DNA of 35,991 nucleotides from Beijerinckia sp. L45 (GCF_009765775.1 NZ_LMUU01000239.1:19224-55214); one strand, 5' to 3'; shown: positions 15,165 through 24,569, counted from the first letter of the stretch. The notes: generated from the letters alone by a model not told the origin. A program made the numbers and translations.

Positions 15165-15617
15165 CTAAGCCCGCATCCCCGCAGCGGCCGCGAACAATGT
15201 CTTCGGCTCCTTAGATTTTCGCATCGCGGTCAGCGTCGGCCCGTCGCGCAAACGCCGGGCGATGCCGGCCAAAACGTTGAGCTGCTCGCAGGACGGCGCG
15301 GCCGGCAAGAGCACCAGGCACACGAGGTCCACCGGCTTTTCGTCCACCGCATCGAAGGCGAGCGGTGAGCTGAGCCGCGCCAGAAGGCAGAACGGCTGAC
15401 TGATCGTGGTCAGCCGCGCGTGCGGCAGGGCGATGCCGTTGCCGAGCCCCGTCGACCCCAGGGATTCGCGATGATGCAGGGCCTCGGAGATCGGGCCGGG
15501 CTCGATCGCGAGGGCAACCGCAGCGCGCTTGGCGAGCTCGTTCAGACATTGCGTCTTGCTGGAAAAGCGCTGATCGACAAGGCACTGCGTCGGCTGCAAC
15601 AGGGTCGAGAGATCCAT
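15165..15617 (-). CDS. PTS EIIA-Ntr (PtsN-like) regulatory protein linked to kdp
   Basis: This 150-residue protein has the EIIA-fructose/mannitol/Ntr fold. Its phosphorylatable histidine is His66 in GLGNGIALPHAR. Other family segments are EALHHRESLGSTG and the ending VLAGIARRLRDG, and the length is normal for PtsN. No membrane segment or sugar-transport domain is attached, so this is a regulatory EIIA. The gene begins 16 nt after the kdpE stop on the same strand and is the last gene of the kdp run. In enterobacteria and rhizobia EIIA-Ntr is known to interact with KdpD and alter kdp expression, which makes the position meaningful. It is probably a second, kdp-specific copy beside a canonical ptsN elsewhere; this cannot be checked here. 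A general PtsN is the alternative. Confidence 0.88.
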   Translation of the reverse strand: MDLSTLLQPTQCLVDQRFSSKTQCLNELAKRAAVALAIEPGPISEALHHRESLGSTGLGNGIALPHARLTTISQPFCLLARLSSPLAFDAVDEKPVDLVCLVLLPAAPSCEQLNVLAGIARRLRDGPTLTAMRKSKEPKTLFAAAAGMRA

Positions 15618-15633
15618 GGCGCTTTCTGTCTGA

Positions 15634-16323
15634 TCAGTCCGGTGCCCGCAGGCGGTAGCCCACGCCGGTCTCGGTGAGGATGTAGAAAGGACGGTCCGGC
15701 GTCATCTCGATCTTCTGCCGCAACTGCCGGATGTAGACGCGAAGATATTGCGGATCGGTAGCCGGTCCCCACACGCCTTTCAAGAGGAAGGCGTGGGTCA
15801 ACACCTTGCCGGCATGCTGGACCAGCAGGCGCAGGAGTTCGTATTCCTTGGGCGACAGTTTGACGTCGACGTCCTTCACCCTGACGATGCGCCGCACCAG
15901 GTCGACGCTCAGGCCGTCGACCTGGAACACCGGCTTCTCGCCCTGCACCTGCAGCCGATGCCGCAGAGCCGTTCGGACGCGAGCCAAAAGCTCGTTCATG
16001 CCGAAGGGCTTGGTCACGTAGTCGTCGGCGCCGAGGTCGAAGGCTTTGACCTTGCCGCCCTCGTCGTCGCGGCTGGAGAGCACCAGGACCGGCACGGTGC
16101 TGCCGCCCTCGCGCATGGCCCGCAACACGTCGAGCCCCTGCATGTCCGGCAGGCCGAGATCGAGGATGACGAGGTCGGGATTGCTTCTGACCGCGATCAG
16201 CGCGTCGGCGCCGTTGGCGGCGTCGATCACCTCGTAGCCCTGGGTGCCGAGTCCGGTGCGCAGCAACCGCCGGATCGGCGGCTCGTCGTCGACGACGAGG
16301 ATACGAATGGTGAGTGCGTTCAC
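15634..16323 (-). CDS. kdpE: KdpE: response regulator of potassium uptake
   Basis: This is a 229-residue OmpR/PhoB-type response regulator. The receiver domain (residues about 6-120) has the acidic pair at Asp12-Asp13, phosphoacceptor Asp55 in LVILDLGLPD, and the conserved Lys in YVTKPF. The C-terminal winged helix (about 130-228) has LSPKEYELLRLLVQHAGKVLTH and LRVYIRQLRQKIE. It activates kdpFABC when phosphorylated by KdpD. The start is GTG at 16323, overlapping the kdpD stop by 4 nt (GTGA), so sensor and regulator are probably made together. It is followed at 16 nt by the EIIA-Ntr-like gene. Confidence 0.96.
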   Translation of the reverse strand: MNALTIRILVVDDEPPIRRLLRTGLGTQGYEVIDAANGADALIAVRSNPDLVILDLGLPDMQGLDVLRAMREGGSTVPVLVLSSRDDEGGKVKAFDLGADDYVTKPFGMNELLARVRTALRHRLQVQGEKPVFQVDGLSVDLVRRIVRVKDVDVKLSPKEYELLRLLVQHAGKVLTHAFLLKGVWGPATDPQYLRVYIRQLRQKIEMTPDRPFYILTETGVGYRLRAPD

Positions 16324-19025
16324 GCCGCGGTATCCAGAGTCTTCTGACCGATGGGGACGGGCAGCCGCAACGTGAACACGGCGCCCGCGTGGTCGGAGCG
16401 GTTGCCTGCCGTGATCGTGCCACCCATGGACTCCACGAAGCCGCGCGAGATGGCGAGGCCGAGACCGGTGCCGGCCAGCACATGATCGCCCTTGCGGGCG
16501 CGGTAGAATTTTTCGAACACGTTCTCGAGGTCTCCCGGCGGAATACCCTCACCCTCGTCGAGGATCTGCAGCAACGCCCAGCTGCCGTCCTGCCAGGTCT
16601 GGATGCTGATGGTCGAATGATCCGCCGCATATTTCCCGGCATTGTCCAGGAGGTTGAACAGAACCTGATCGAACAGGACGGCATCGAGCATCAGCATCGG
16701 GAGGTCGGCGGCAAGCGCGACGTCGACCCTGTGATCTCGGAGGATAACCGCGGCGCGGTGCAGCGCAGCCCCGATGAGTTCGGAAAGATCGTGCAAGGCG
16801 AGGTTCGGCGTGATCGCGCCCGACTCGAGCTTGGTCATGTCGAGCAGGTTGGCGATGAAGCGGTTGAGCCGTTCGGATTCGGTGATCACGGTCGCGATCA
16901 AGCCGACCTTGCCGTCCTCGTCGATCGCGCCGCTGAAGTCGCGCAGCGTCGAGGCGGCGCCGAGGATCGAGGCCAGCGGCGTCTTCAGATCGTGCGAGAT
17001 CGAGGTCAGCAGCGCGCTGCGCAGGCGGTCCGTCTCCACCGCGAGCTTGGCGCGGTCGACGTCCTCGGCCAGATGCACGCGCTCGATCGCCAGAGCGGCC
17101 TGATCGAGCAGCGACTCCAGCAGCCGCCGCTGCTCCGGCGTCAATAGCGGGCCCGGCTTGTCGCGATCGAGGCCGACGACGCCGACCGGGCCGCGACCCG
17201 TGCGCATCGGTGCGAACAGCCACTTGCCGCCCGGCAATGTGTCGGAGCCGCGTCCTGCCGGCCGGTTGTTGCCCCAAGCCCATTGCGCCGCGCCGAGGTC
17301 GGCATTGTCCAGCGTGTCCTCGGGGGGATAGCCGGCCTTCAGCACCAGGGTTCCGTCTTCCGGCAGCAACATGACGACCCGCACCTTGAGCATCGACGCG
17401 ATCTGATAGGCCGTCGCCCACAGCACGTCATCGGTCGTGAGGCAGCTGCCGAGCTTGCGGCTGAAACCGTAGAGCGCCTCGGTGATCCGCGCCCGGGTCT
17501 GCGCGACCTTGGCCTGATTGCGCGCCCGTGCCGCAAGGTTCGAAACCAGAACGGCGACCAGCGTAAAGAAGAACAGAGCCGCGACGTTGGTCGGATCGGC
17601 GATCGTAAAAGTGTAGAGCGGCGGCAGGAAAAAGAAATTGTAGGCCAGCGACGCGGCAACGACGGCCAGCAGCGAGGGCAGAAGCCCGAAGGTCACGGCG
17701 ACGCCGACGATCGCGGTGAGAAACACAAGGTCGACGTTCTGCACGCCGAACACCGGCTGGATAAGCTTCGCGGCGCCGAGCGCGACCGCGACCATGCCGA
17801 GCGAGACGACGTAAGGCGACAGCGCCAGCGGCGCCCGCGCCGGTTCCGGACGCATCGGCTTGGTGCCGGTTTCCGCGACATCCTTGTCGTCGCCGGCAAT
17901 GACATGGACGCTGATGTTGCCGGCGCGGCGCACGAGGTCATGCACCACGGATCCGTTCAGCAGCTCGAACCAGCGTGACCGACGCGTCTTGCCGACGACG
18001 ATCTGCGTCAGATTGTTGGCGCGGGCATAGCCGACGATGTCGTCGGCGACGTAGCGGCCGCCAGGAATGGTGATCGGATCGGCACCGAGCCGCTCGGCGA
18101 GACGCAGCACATCGGCGATGCGGTCGCGCTGCTTTTCGGAAAACTGCAGGCTGCGGCCGGTTTCGATGTAGAGCGCCGTCCAGCTCGCATGCAGCCGGTC
18201 GGCGACGCGCTTGGCATAGCGCACGAGAGCCGCCGAGCGCGGGTCCTCGCTGACGCAGACGAGGATGCGCTCGCCCGCCGCCCAAGGGCCGCTGATGGCA
18301 TGCGACTGCATGTGGGTCAGCAGCTGCTCGTCGACGCGTTGCGCGGTGCGGCGTAGCGTCAGCTCGCGTAAAGCCGTGAGATTGCCGGGCGAAAAGAAAT
18401 GCTTGAGGGCCCGTTCGGCCTGGCGCGGGACATAGACCTTGCCCTCACGCAGGCGCTGGATCAGGTCGTCCGGCGCGATATCGATCGCCTCGATGTCGTC
18501 GGCCGCGTCGAGGACGGAATCCGGCACCGTCTCGCGGACGCGGATGCGGGTAATCTGGGCGATGACGGTGTTGAGGCTCTCGACGTGCTGAATGTTGAGG
18601 GTGGAATAGACGTCGATGCCGGCGGCGATCAGTTCCTCGACGTCGAGGTAGCGCTTGGGATGCCGGCTGCCCGGCGCGTTGGTATGGGCGAGCTCGTCGA
18701 CGAGGACGAGCGCCGGGCGTCGCGCGAGAATGGCGTCGATGTCCATCTCGTCAATGTCGCGGCCCTTATAGGTGATGTTCTGGCGCGGGACGGTTTCGAG
18801 GCCGTCGAGGAGCGCTTGGGTCTCGGCACGCCCGTGGGTTTCGACGATGCCGACGACGACGTCGATCCCGTCGCGGCGTTTGGCCTGTGCCGCCTGCAGC
18901 ATCGCGTAGGTCTTGCCGACGCCCGGTGCCGCGCCGAGGAAGATCTTCAGGCGTGCCGAGCGCTTTTCCTCGCGCTGCGCGGTGTGGAGGAGGGCGTCGG
19001 GCGACGGCCGGTGGTCGTCGGTCAT
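16320..19025 (-). CDS. kdpD: KdpD: potassium/turgor sensor histidine kinase
   Basis: This is a 901-residue KdpD of standard layout. The N-terminal KdpD domain has a Walker A motif GAAPGVGKT at residues 31-39 and a Walker B-like LVLVDELAHTN. Next is a universal-stress-protein domain (about 250-370; ILVCVSEDPRSAALVRYAKR, GYARANNLTQIVVGKTRRSRW). Four clustered membrane segments occupy about 400-500 (PYVVSLGMVAVALGAAKLI; VVAASLAYNFFFLPPLYTF), then comes a GAF domain. HisKA follows, with the phosphorylated His near residue 678 in SISHDLKTPLAS, and finally the HATPase domain with NLLDNAGKYA and GTGLGLAISRGF. It senses low external K+ and ionic strength and phosphorylates KdpE. It is separated from kdpC by a 165 nt palindromic spacer. 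Confidence 0.97.
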   Translation of the reverse strand: MTDDHRPSPDALLHTAQREEKRSARLKIFLGAAPGVGKTYAMLQAAQAKRRDGIDVVVGIVETHGRAETQALLDGLETVPRQNITYKGRDIDEMDIDAILARRPALVLVDELAHTNAPGSRHPKRYLDVEELIAAGIDVYSTLNIQHVESLNTVIAQITRIRVRETVPDSVLDAADDIEAIDIAPDDLIQRLREGKVYVPRQAERALKHFFSPGNLTALRELTLRRTAQRVDEQLLTHMQSHAISGPWAAGERILVCVSEDPRSAALVRYAKRVADRLHASWTALYIETGRSLQFSEKQRDRIADVLRLAERLGADPITIPGGRYVADDIVGYARANNLTQIVVGKTRRSRWFELLNGSVVHDLVRRAGNISVHVIAGDDKDVAETGTKPMRPEPARAPLALSPYVVSLGMVAVALGAAKLIQPVFGVQNVDLVFLTAIVGVAVTFGLLPSLLAVVAASLAYNFFFLPPLYTFTIADPTNVAALFFFTLVAVLVSNLAARARNQAKVAQTRARITEALYGFSRKLGSCLTTDDVLWATAYQIASMLKVRVVMLLPEDGTLVLKAGYPPEDTLDNADLGAAQWAWGNNRPAGRGSDTLPGGKWLFAPMRTGRGPVGVVGLDRDKPGPLLTPEQRRLLESLLDQAALAIERVHLAEDVDRAKLAVETDRLRSALLTSISHDLKTPLASILGAASTLRDFSGAIDEDGKVGLIATVITESERLNRFIANLLDMTKLESGAITPNLALHDLSELIGAALHRAAVILRDHRVDVALAADLPMLMLDAVLFDQVLFNLLDNAGKYAADHSTISIQTWQDGSWALLQILDEGEGIPPGDLENVFEKFYRARKGDHVLAGTGLGLAISRGFVESMGGTITAGNRSDHAGAVFTLRLPVPIGQKTLDTAA

Positions 19026-19060
19026 TTTATACTTCTGTCATCCAAGCTGTCCGCGGCCTG

Positions 19061-19165
19061 CCCCTCTCCCCCTTGCGGGGAGAGGATGGGAGTGGGGGTC
19101 GTGGTGTTCATCGGAGCAAGCGGATGGACCCCCACCCCTGGCCCCTCCCCGCAAGGGGGAGGGGG
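19061..19165. repeat. Mosaic palindromic intergenic element between kdpC and kdpD
   Basis: Two imperfectly complementary arms of about 39 nt (19061-19100 and 19127-19165) would fold into a long hairpin. Each arm holds its own inner palindrome built on CCCCTTGCGGGG / CCCCGCAAGGGG. Elements of this style, with a GC-rich stem and a TTGCGGG core, are dispersed between genes in many Rhizobiales genomes. Transcribed in the kdp mRNA it could act as an RNA processing or partial termination site between kdpC and kdpD. Confidence 0.8.
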
Positions 19166-19190
19166 ACGCGCCGCCTCTTCGTCGTTGCAT

Positions 19191-19799
19191 TCAACTCTTC
19201 GGCAGCTTGTCCAAGGCCATGTTGAGCGCCAACACGTTGACCCGGGGCTCGCCGATCAGCCCCAATGTACGCCCTTGCACCAGCCCGGTCACGAGCGCGC
19301 GCACCTCGTCCTCCGAGATCTTGCGAGCCTTGGCGACGCGGGGCACCTGGAACAGCGCGGCTTCCGGCGTGATGTCCGGGTCGAGGCCCGAGCCGGAGGT
19401 GGTGACGAGGTCCTGCGGCACCGGCGCGTTGGGGTTTTCCGCCTGCAGCTTGATCGTGTCGTCCTTCACCCGGTCGATCAGGGCCTTGTTGGTCGGGCCG
19501 TAGTTCGAGCCGCCGGAATTGGCGGCGTTATAGGGCGCCGGCACCGTCTTGGTGGCGTCCTTGGGGTCGGGGGCCGTGGTCGCCGACGGGCGCCCGTGGA
19601 AGTAGATCTCTTTGGTGAAGACCTGGCCGATGAGGTCGGAGCCGAGCACCTTGCCGGACTCGTCGACGACGAGACTGCCCTCGGCCTGGCGCGGCATCAT
19701 CACTCCGGCGATGCCGGTCATCGCGAGGGGATAGATAAGCCCGGTCACGACCGTCAGGACGACGAGGATGACGAGGGCGGGGCGGATCTGTTTGAGCAT
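19191..19799 (-). CDS. kdpC: KdpC: potassium-transporting ATPase subunit C
   Basis: This 202-residue protein is the KdpC subunit, which stabilises the KdpFABC complex and raises ATP affinity. One N-terminal membrane helix is visible ([24 protein letters not shown], residues about 8-31), followed by a periplasmic domain. Family segments: [21 protein letters not shown], the serine/glycine stretch [17 protein letters not shown], and the C-terminal [27 protein letters not shown], then [13 protein letters not shown]. The start at 19799 lies 12 nt after the kdpB stop. The length matches typical KdpC (about 190-205). Confidence 0.96.
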   Translation of the reverse strand: MLKQIRPALVILVVLTVVTGLIYPLAMTGIAGVMMPRQAEGSLVVDESGKVLGSDLIGQVFTKEIYFHGRPSATTAPDPKDATKTVPAPYNAANSGGSNYGPTNKALIDRVKDDTIKLQAENPNAPVPQDLVTTSGSGLDPDITPEAALFQVPRVAKARKISEDEVRALVTGLVQGRTLGLIGEPRVNVLALNMALDKLPKS

Positions 19800-19811
19800 G
19801 ATGGAATAATC

Positions 19812-21911
19812 CTAGACGAGGTGCAGGGTGGTGATGAACATGTCGATGGCCTTGATGCCGACGAACGGCACCACGATGCCACCGAGCCCGTAGATCAGCA
19901 GGTTGCGGCGCAGCAGCGCAGCCGCGCCGACGGCGCGATAGGAGACGCCCTTCAGCGCCAGTGGGATCAGCACGATGATGATCAGCGCGTTGAAGATGAT
20001 GGCGGACAAGATCGCGCTCTGCGGCGAGACCAGGTGCATGATGTTGAGCGCGCCGAGTTGCGGATAGAAGGCGAGGAACATCGCGGGAATGATCGCGAAA
20101 TATTTCGCGACGTCGTTGGCGATCGAGAAGGTCGTCAGTGCTCCGCGGGTCATCAGCAGCTGCTTGCCGATCTCGACGATCTCGATGAGCTTGGTCGGAT
20201 CGCTGTCGAGGTCGATCATGTTGCCGGCTTCGCGCGCCGCTACGGTGCCGGTGTTCATCGCCACGCCGACGTCGGCTTGGGCGAGGGCAGGGGCGTCGTT
20301 GGTGCCGTCGCCGCACATCGCGACGAGCTTGCCCTTCGCCTGTTCGTCACGGATCAGCTTCAGCTTATCCTCCGGCGTCGCCTGGGCGAGAAAGTCGTCG
20401 ACGCCGGCTTCCGCCGCAATCGCGGCGGCCGTCATCGGGTTGTCGCCGGTGATCATCACCGTGCGGATACCCATGCGGCGGAGTTCGACGAAGCGCTCGC
20501 GGATGCCGCCCTTGACGATGTCCTTCAGGTGGATGACGCCGAGCAGGCGGCCGTCGCGGGCCACGGCAAGCGGCGTGCCACCGGCCTTGGCGATCTCTTC
20601 CGCGATCGCCTGGATTTCCCGCGTCGCGGCAGGCGTCACCAGTGGTTTGGTCGCCACCATCACGCCGGTCGGGCCAGCCATCTCGGGCGAGGCGTTGACG
20701 TAGGTGAGGATCGACTCCACCGCGCCCTTGCGAATCGCGCTCCCGGCCATGTCGACGCCGCTCATCCGTGACTGTGCGGTGAACGGCACGAAGGTGGCGT
20801 TGAGCACCGCCATGTCGCGCTCGCGGATGCCGTACTTCTCCTTGGCGAGAACGACGATCGATCGGCCTTCCGGCGTCTCGTCGGCGAGCGAGGCAAGTTG
20901 CGCGGCGTCGGCAAGATCCTGCTCGGTAACGCCGGCGATCGGCCGGAAGGCCGTGGCCTGACGGTTGCCCAGGGTGATCGTGCCGGTCTTGTCGAGCAGC
21001 AGCGTGTCGACGTCGCCGGCCGCTTCCACCGCGCGGCCCGACATGGCGAGCACGTTGAACTGGACGAGGCGATCCATGCCGGCGATGCCGATCGCCGAAA
21101 GCAGCGCGCCGATCGTCGTCGGGATCAAGGTGACGAACAACGCGACGATGACGACGACGGGAACGGTTCCGCCGGCGTAGGAGACGAAGCTCGGGATCGT
21201 CGCGGTGGCGAAGACGAAGATGATCGTCATGCCGGCGAGCAGAATGTTGAGCGCGATCTCGTTCGGCGTCTTCTGGCGCGAGGCGCCTTCGACAAGCGCG
21301 ATCATGCGATCGATGAAGGTCGAGCCCGCCGCGGCGGTGATGCGGACCCGGATCCAGTCGGACAGCACCTGCGTGCCACCGGTGACGGCCGATCGGTCGC
21401 CGCCGGACTCGCGGATCACCGGTGCGGACTCGCCGGTGATGGCGGCTTCGTTGATCGAGGCGATGCCCTCGATGACTTCGCCGTCCGACGGGATGATGTC
21501 GCCGGCTTCGACGAGCACGACGTCATCGACCTTGAGCGACGTGCCCGCGACCATCGTGAATTTTGCGCGATCGGAGCCGGAGCCGCTCAGAAGTTTCGCC
21601 TGCGCGTCGGTGCGCTGGCGGCGCAGGCTGTCGGCCTGAGCCTTGCCGCGGCCTTCGGCCACCGCTTCCGCGAAGTTGGCGAAGAGCACGGTGAACCACA
21701 GCCACAGGATGATCTGCGCGGAGAAGCCGTGGTCGGTATGGCCGATGACGAGGTCGCGCAGGTAGAGGACGGTGGTCAGCGTCGCGACGATCTCGACGAC
21801 GAACATGACCGGGTTTTTCGCGAGGTCGCGGGGGTCGAGCTTTTTGAAGGCGCCGCCGATGGCTGGCACCAGCAGGGCGGGATTGAAGAGGGATGAGGAT
21901 TGGCGGGACAT
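19812..21911 (-). CDS. kdpB: KdpB: potassium-transporting P-type ATPase subunit B
   Basis: This 699-residue P-type ATPase is the energy-coupling subunit of KdpFABC. The phosphorylated Asp is in [13 protein letters not shown] near residue 306. The actuator-domain [16 protein letters not shown], the hinge [24 protein letters not shown], and [22 protein letters not shown] are all present. Membrane helices flank these domains, including [23 protein letters not shown]. The start at 21911 ([14 protein letters not shown]) gives the usual N-terminus. An open frame continues upstream to 22040 but is translated from the palindromic repeat and is discarded. It lies between kdpC (12 nt) and kdpA (178 nt spacer with a palindromic element). 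Confidence 0.97.
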   Translation of the reverse strand: MSRQSSSLFNPALLVPAIGGAFKKLDPRDLAKNPVMFVVEIVATLTTVLYLRDLVIGHTDHGFSAQIILWLWFTVLFANFAEAVAEGRGKAQADSLRRQRTDAQAKLLSGSGSDRAKFTMVAGTSLKVDDVVLVEAGDIIPSDGEVIEGIASINEAAITGESAPVIRESGGDRSAVTGGTQVLSDWIRVRITAAAGSTFIDRMIALVEGASRQKTPNEIALNILLAGMTIIFVFATATIPSFVSYAGGTVPVVVIVALFVTLIPTTIGALLSAIGIAGMDRLVQFNVLAMSGRAVEAAGDVDTLLLDKTGTITLGNRQATAFRPIAGVTEQDLADAAQLASLADETPEGRSIVVLAKEKYGIRERDMAVLNATFVPFTAQSRMSGVDMAGSAIRKGAVESILTYVNASPEMAGPTGVMVATKPLVTPAATREIQAIAEEIAKAGGTPLAVARDGRLLGVIHLKDIVKGGIRERFVELRRMGIRTVMITGDNPMTAAAIAAEAGVDDFLAQATPEDKLKLIRDEQAKGKLVAMCGDGTNDAPALAQADVGVAMNTGTVAAREAGNMIDLDSDPTKLIEIVEIGKQLLMTRGALTTFSIANDVAKYFAIIPAMFLAFYPQLGALNIMHLVSPQSAILSAIIFNALIIIVLIPLALKGVSYRAVGAAALLRRNLLIYGLGGIVVPFVGIKAIDMFITTLHLV

Positions 21912-21951
21912 GATGGGATGCCTAAGAGTGGAAGGGAATAGTGCGGCGTTC

Positions 21952-22082
21952 TCCTTCTCCCGCTCGCGGGAGAAGGTGGCCCTCGCGTCAGCGAGGGTCG
22001 GATGAGGGCAGGGCCGATTTACTCCGCCCTCATCCGTCACGGCTTCGCCGCGACACCTTCTCCCGCAAGCGGGAGAAGGGGG
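21952..22082. repeat. Mosaic palindromic intergenic element between kdpA and kdpB
   Basis: Two arms, each containing a CTTCTCCCGC/GCGGGAGAAG palindrome (about 21953-21975 and 22054-22079), flank inner segments CGGATGAGGGC and GCCCTCATCCG. Together they form one large interrupted inverted repeat of about 130 nt. It matches the style of dispersed intergenic repeats in Rhizobiales. It belongs to a different subfamily from the kdpC-kdpD element but occupies the same kind of site, between two kdp genes. Confidence 0.82.
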
Positions 22083-22089
22083 ATTGCCG

Positions 22090-23802
22090 TCAGCTGCCGG
22101 CGAAGGTCTGGCCTGCTGCGGTGGCGAGATGCTCGACGATCGGTCCGAGCGCGAGCGCCGGGAAGAAGGTCAGGCCGCCGACGATGAGGATGACGCCCAT
22201 CACCAGCCCGACGAACAGCGGTCCGGTTGTCGGGAACGTGCCGGCCGAAGGGGCCAAGGTCTTCTTGGCGGCAAGGCCGCCGGCGATGGCCATGACCGGA
22301 ACGATGACGAACATACGCCCCACCAGCATGCCGATACCGAGCACCACGTTGTAGAACATCGTGTTGGCGGAAAGGCCGCCGAAGGCCGAGCCGTTGTTCG
22401 CCGCCACCGAGGTGAAAGCGTAGAGGATTTCGGAAAAACCGTGCGGCCCCGGATTGCCGGTCGCCGAGACCGCCGAGGAGACGCCGAGCGCCACCGCGGT
22501 CCCGCCGAGCATCACCACCGGGAGGCAGAGAATGGCGAGCATCGCCATCTTGACCTCCTTGGCCTCGATCTTCTTGCCGAGGTATTCCGGTGTGCGTCCG
22601 ACCATCAGGCCGGCCACGAAGATCGCGACGATGACGAAGACGATCATGCCGTAGAGGCCCGATCCGACGCCGCCGATGATGATCTCGCCGAGCTGCATGT
22701 TGATGAGCGGGATCATCCCGCCCAGCGCGGTAAAACTGTCGTGCATCGCGTTGACCGCGCCGCAGGAGGCCGCCGTGGTGATCACGGCGAACAATGACGA
22801 GGCGAGGACGCCGAACCGGACTTCCTTGCCTTCCATGTTGCCGCCGACGATGCCGAGGCCGTGGAGGATCGGATTGCCCGCGGCTTCCGCCGCATAGGTG
22901 ACGGCGACGCCGGCGACGAACAAGACGCCCATGATCGAGAGGATCGCCCAGCCCTGGCGCTCATCCTTGACCATGCGGCCGAAGACGTTGGTCAAGGCTG
23001 CGCCTATCGCGAAGATGGAGATCATCTGCACGAAGTTCGACAGCGCCGTCGGGTTCTCGAAGGGATGCGCGGCATTGGCGTTGAAGAAACCGCCGCCATT
23101 GGTACCGAGCATTTTTATGGCGATCTGGCTGGCGACCGGACCGACGGCGATGGTCTGCTTGGCGCCTTCCAAAGTGGTTGCCTCAACGTAGGCGCCGAGC
23201 GTCTGCGGAATGCCCTGCCACACAAGGAACAGGGTGAAGACGATGCAGAGCGGCAGCAGGATGTAGAGCGTGGCGCGGGTCACATCGACCCAGAAGCTGC
23301 CGAGCGTGAGCACCGAAGCGCGGGAAAAACCGCGGATGACGGCGATCGCCATCGCGATGCCGGTCGCGGCGGAGAGGAAGTTCTGGTGAGTCAGCCCCAG
23401 CATCTGGGTCAGGTACGACAATGTGCTTTCGCCACCGTAAGCCTGCCAGTTGGTGTTGGTGATGAAGCTGGTCGCCGTGTTGAACGACAGGCCTTCTTCG
23501 ACCGCACCCTGGCCGGCAGGGTTGAACGGCAACAAACCCTGCAGGCGCAGCAGCGCATACAGGATGACGAAGCCGCCGATGTGGAACAGCAGCATCGCGA
23601 AAGTATAGCCGAGCCAATGCTGTTCCTGCTTCTCGTCGACACCGGCGACTTTGTAGAAGACGCGTTCGACCGGTCGCAGGACCGGCGTCAGAAAGGTGCG
23701 CTCGCCGGTGAAGACGGCGGTCATGTAGGCGCCGAGCGGCTTCACGAGCGCGAGCACGACGGCGCAGTAGAGTATGATTTGGATCCAACCGTTTGCGGTC
23801 AT
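22090..23802 (-). CDS. kdpA: KdpA: potassium-transporting ATPase channel subunit
   Basis: This 570-residue, multi-helix membrane protein is the K+-selective channel-like subunit of the Kdp pump. It has about ten membrane helices and four selectivity-loop repeats, recognisable as [56 protein letters not shown] and [17 protein letters not shown]. The N-terminus ([23 protein letters not shown]) and length are typical. It starts 10 nt after the kdpF stop. K+ selectivity comes from glycines in these loops; no missing key residue was noticed. Confidence 0.97.
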   Translation of the reverse strand: MTANGWIQIILYCAVVLALVKPLGAYMTAVFTGERTFLTPVLRPVERVFYKVAGVDEKQEQHWLGYTFAMLLFHIGGFVILYALLRLQGLLPFNPAGQGAVEEGLSFNTATSFITNTNWQAYGGESTLSYLTQMLGLTHQNFLSAATGIAMAIAVIRGFSRASVLTLGSFWVDVTRATLYILLPLCIVFTLFLVWQGIPQTLGAYVEATTLEGAKQTIAVGPVASQIAIKMLGTNGGGFFNANAAHPFENPTALSNFVQMISIFAIGAALTNVFGRMVKDERQGWAILSIMGVLFVAGVAVTYAAEAAGNPILHGLGIVGGNMEGKEVRFGVLASSLFAVITTAASCGAVNAMHDSFTALGGMIPLINMQLGEIIIGGVGSGLYGMIVFVIVAIFVAGLMVGRTPEYLGKKIEAKEVKMAMLAILCLPVVMLGGTAVALGVSSAVSATGNPGPHGFSEILYAFTSVAANNGSAFGGLSANTMFYNVVLGIGMLVGRMFVIVPVMAIAGGLAAKKTLAPSAGTFPTTGPLFVGLVMGVILIVGGLTFFPALALGPIVEHLATAAGQTFAGS

Positions 23803-23812
23803 GGTCTTGGTC

Positions 23813-23902
23813 CTAAAACCGCTCGGGGCGGATCAAAGCGTAGGTGAGGTAGACGAGGATGCCGGCGGTCACGATCGCGCCGAGGATGTAGTCGAAGCTC
23901 AT
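23813..23902 (-). CDS. kdpF: KdpF: small stabilising subunit
   Basis: This 29-residue single-helix protein ([29 protein letters not shown] in pattern: acidic start, one membrane span, Tyr-Ala-Leu, then a Pro-Glu-Arg-Phe ending) matches KdpF, a lipid-like stabiliser of the KdpABC complex. The ATG at 23902 was chosen; the frame extends upstream to 24055 but the extra residues are unrelated. It is directly followed by kdpA. Confidence 0.9.
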   Translation of the reverse strand: MSFDYILGAIVTAGILVYLTYALIRPERF

Positions 23903-23915
23903 GGGATGAGGTCTT

Positions 23916-23999
23916 TCAAAGACGGTCGCAGCCGACCGCATAGGCGGCGGTGACCAGGAAAAACACGGTGCCTGCGGCGATGAAGATGAGATCAAGCAT
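23916..23999 (-). CDS. Micro-ORF upstream of kdpF, 27-residue membrane peptide
   Basis: A 27-residue open frame sits 13 nt before kdpF on the operon strand. Its product has one hydrophobic helix (LIFIAAGTVFFLVTAAYAVGC, residues 4-24) preceded by MLD and ending in Asp-Arg-Leu. That layout mirrors KdpF (one span, charged short tail) without being a copy. Small open frames of similar pattern occur ahead of kdpF in other alphaproteobacteria as I recall, but I cannot verify this. The ribosome-binding site is weak (GCGAGAG). It may be a second Kdp-associated peptide or a leader peptide; no function is claimed. Confidence 0.55.
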   Translation of the reverse strand: MLDLIFIAAGTVFFLVTAAYAVGCDRL

Positions 24000-24020
24000 G
24001 GGGGCTCTCGCGGGGTGAGG

Positions 24021-24039
24021 CCCGGCGTTTGACGCCGGG
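24021..24039. promoter_or_regulatory. Perfect hairpin in the kdp leader
   Basis: CCCGGCG (24021-24027) and CGCCGGG (24033-24039) enclose a TTTGA loop. The hairpin lies 22 nt upstream of the micro-ORF start at 23999. No T-run follows, so it is not a terminator. It could be a leader structure or part of an operator for KdpE; the actual kdp promoter was not identified. Confidence 0.4.
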
Positions 24040-24161
24040 TCGGCCGCAGGGTCATCGACCGATGGCGGCACGCTTGATATCGCCCCCGCGGGCGTAGGTT
24101 TTCGAGAGCGGCGCGGCGCCACCGCTATAGGAATGTTGTGGGTGTTTCGCCGTCCGGAACG

Positions 24162-24188
24162 AAAAACGCCCGGCTGGCGCCGGGCGTT
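24162..24188 (-). terminator. Rho-independent terminator after the MNT/HEPN module
   Basis: On the minus strand AACGCCCGGC pairs perfectly with GCCGGGCGTT (10 bp, 4 nt loop, 24165-24188) and is followed by TTTTTC. It lies 22 nt after the HEPN gene stop at 24211 and insulates that module from the kdp leader. Confidence 0.9.
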
Positions 24189-24210
24189 GGGGTTCTCAGA
24201 GGGATCTCGG

Positions 24211-24569
24211 TCAGCGTTGGTTGGCTGCCAATCGTTGCAAAGCGTCCCGTGCGTCGGCTAGCAAGCTTGCGATTTCTACGTCGACGACATTCCAAAGCAC
24301 ATCGATATCGAGCCGGTCGTAGCCGTGCCTCAGTCGGTTTCCCATGCCGCGGATATCCGGCCAAGGCTGCGCAGGCATGAGTGTGCCGGCGCGCTCGCCG
24401 AGGCGAGAAGCCGCTTCGCTTATGCGCTCGAGGCACGCTCGACGGCGTCACGAGTCCGGTCATCTCCGGCAAAGCCCGCTCGGCTCAGGCCGCGGGTATA
24501 CGTTTGAATTCGGTTCGCGTTTTCGACGATGTCGCGACAGCAGTCGGCGGCGTCGTACTTAGAAGGCAA
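24211..24569 (-). pseudogene. Frameshifted HEPN-domain (HepT-like, DUF86) toxin
   Basis: Reading from TTG at 24569, which overlaps the 3' end of the nucleotidyltransferase gene, gives KYDAADCCRDIVENANRIQTYTRG, then DRTRDAVER before a stop near 24420. The rest, in the frame shifted by one lost base at about 24432-24437, is CLERISEAASRLGERAG, PWPDIRGMGNRLRHGYDRLD, ADARDALQRLAANQR and a stop at 24211. The two halves together make a normal HepT-like protein of about 119 residues. HEPN toxins of MNT/HEPN modules are RNases or are AMPylated by the partner MNT. The RNase motif R-x(4-6)-H is questionable here: the Arg normally preceding Asn in MRN is Gly (MGN). The gene is disabled unless the shift is a sequencing error. 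Confidence 0.8.

Noticed and set aside
18399-20771. Very long plus-strand open frame antisense to kdpD, kdpC and kdpB
   Set aside because: The product is dominated by Asp, Arg, Gly and His runs typical of the mirror frame of a GC-rich gene. The minus-strand kdp genes match known families along their length.
24125-24472. 115-residue minus-strand open frame over the HEPN gene
   Set aside because: Arginine-rich, passes through the terminator and lies in the wrong frame relative to the HEPN homology.
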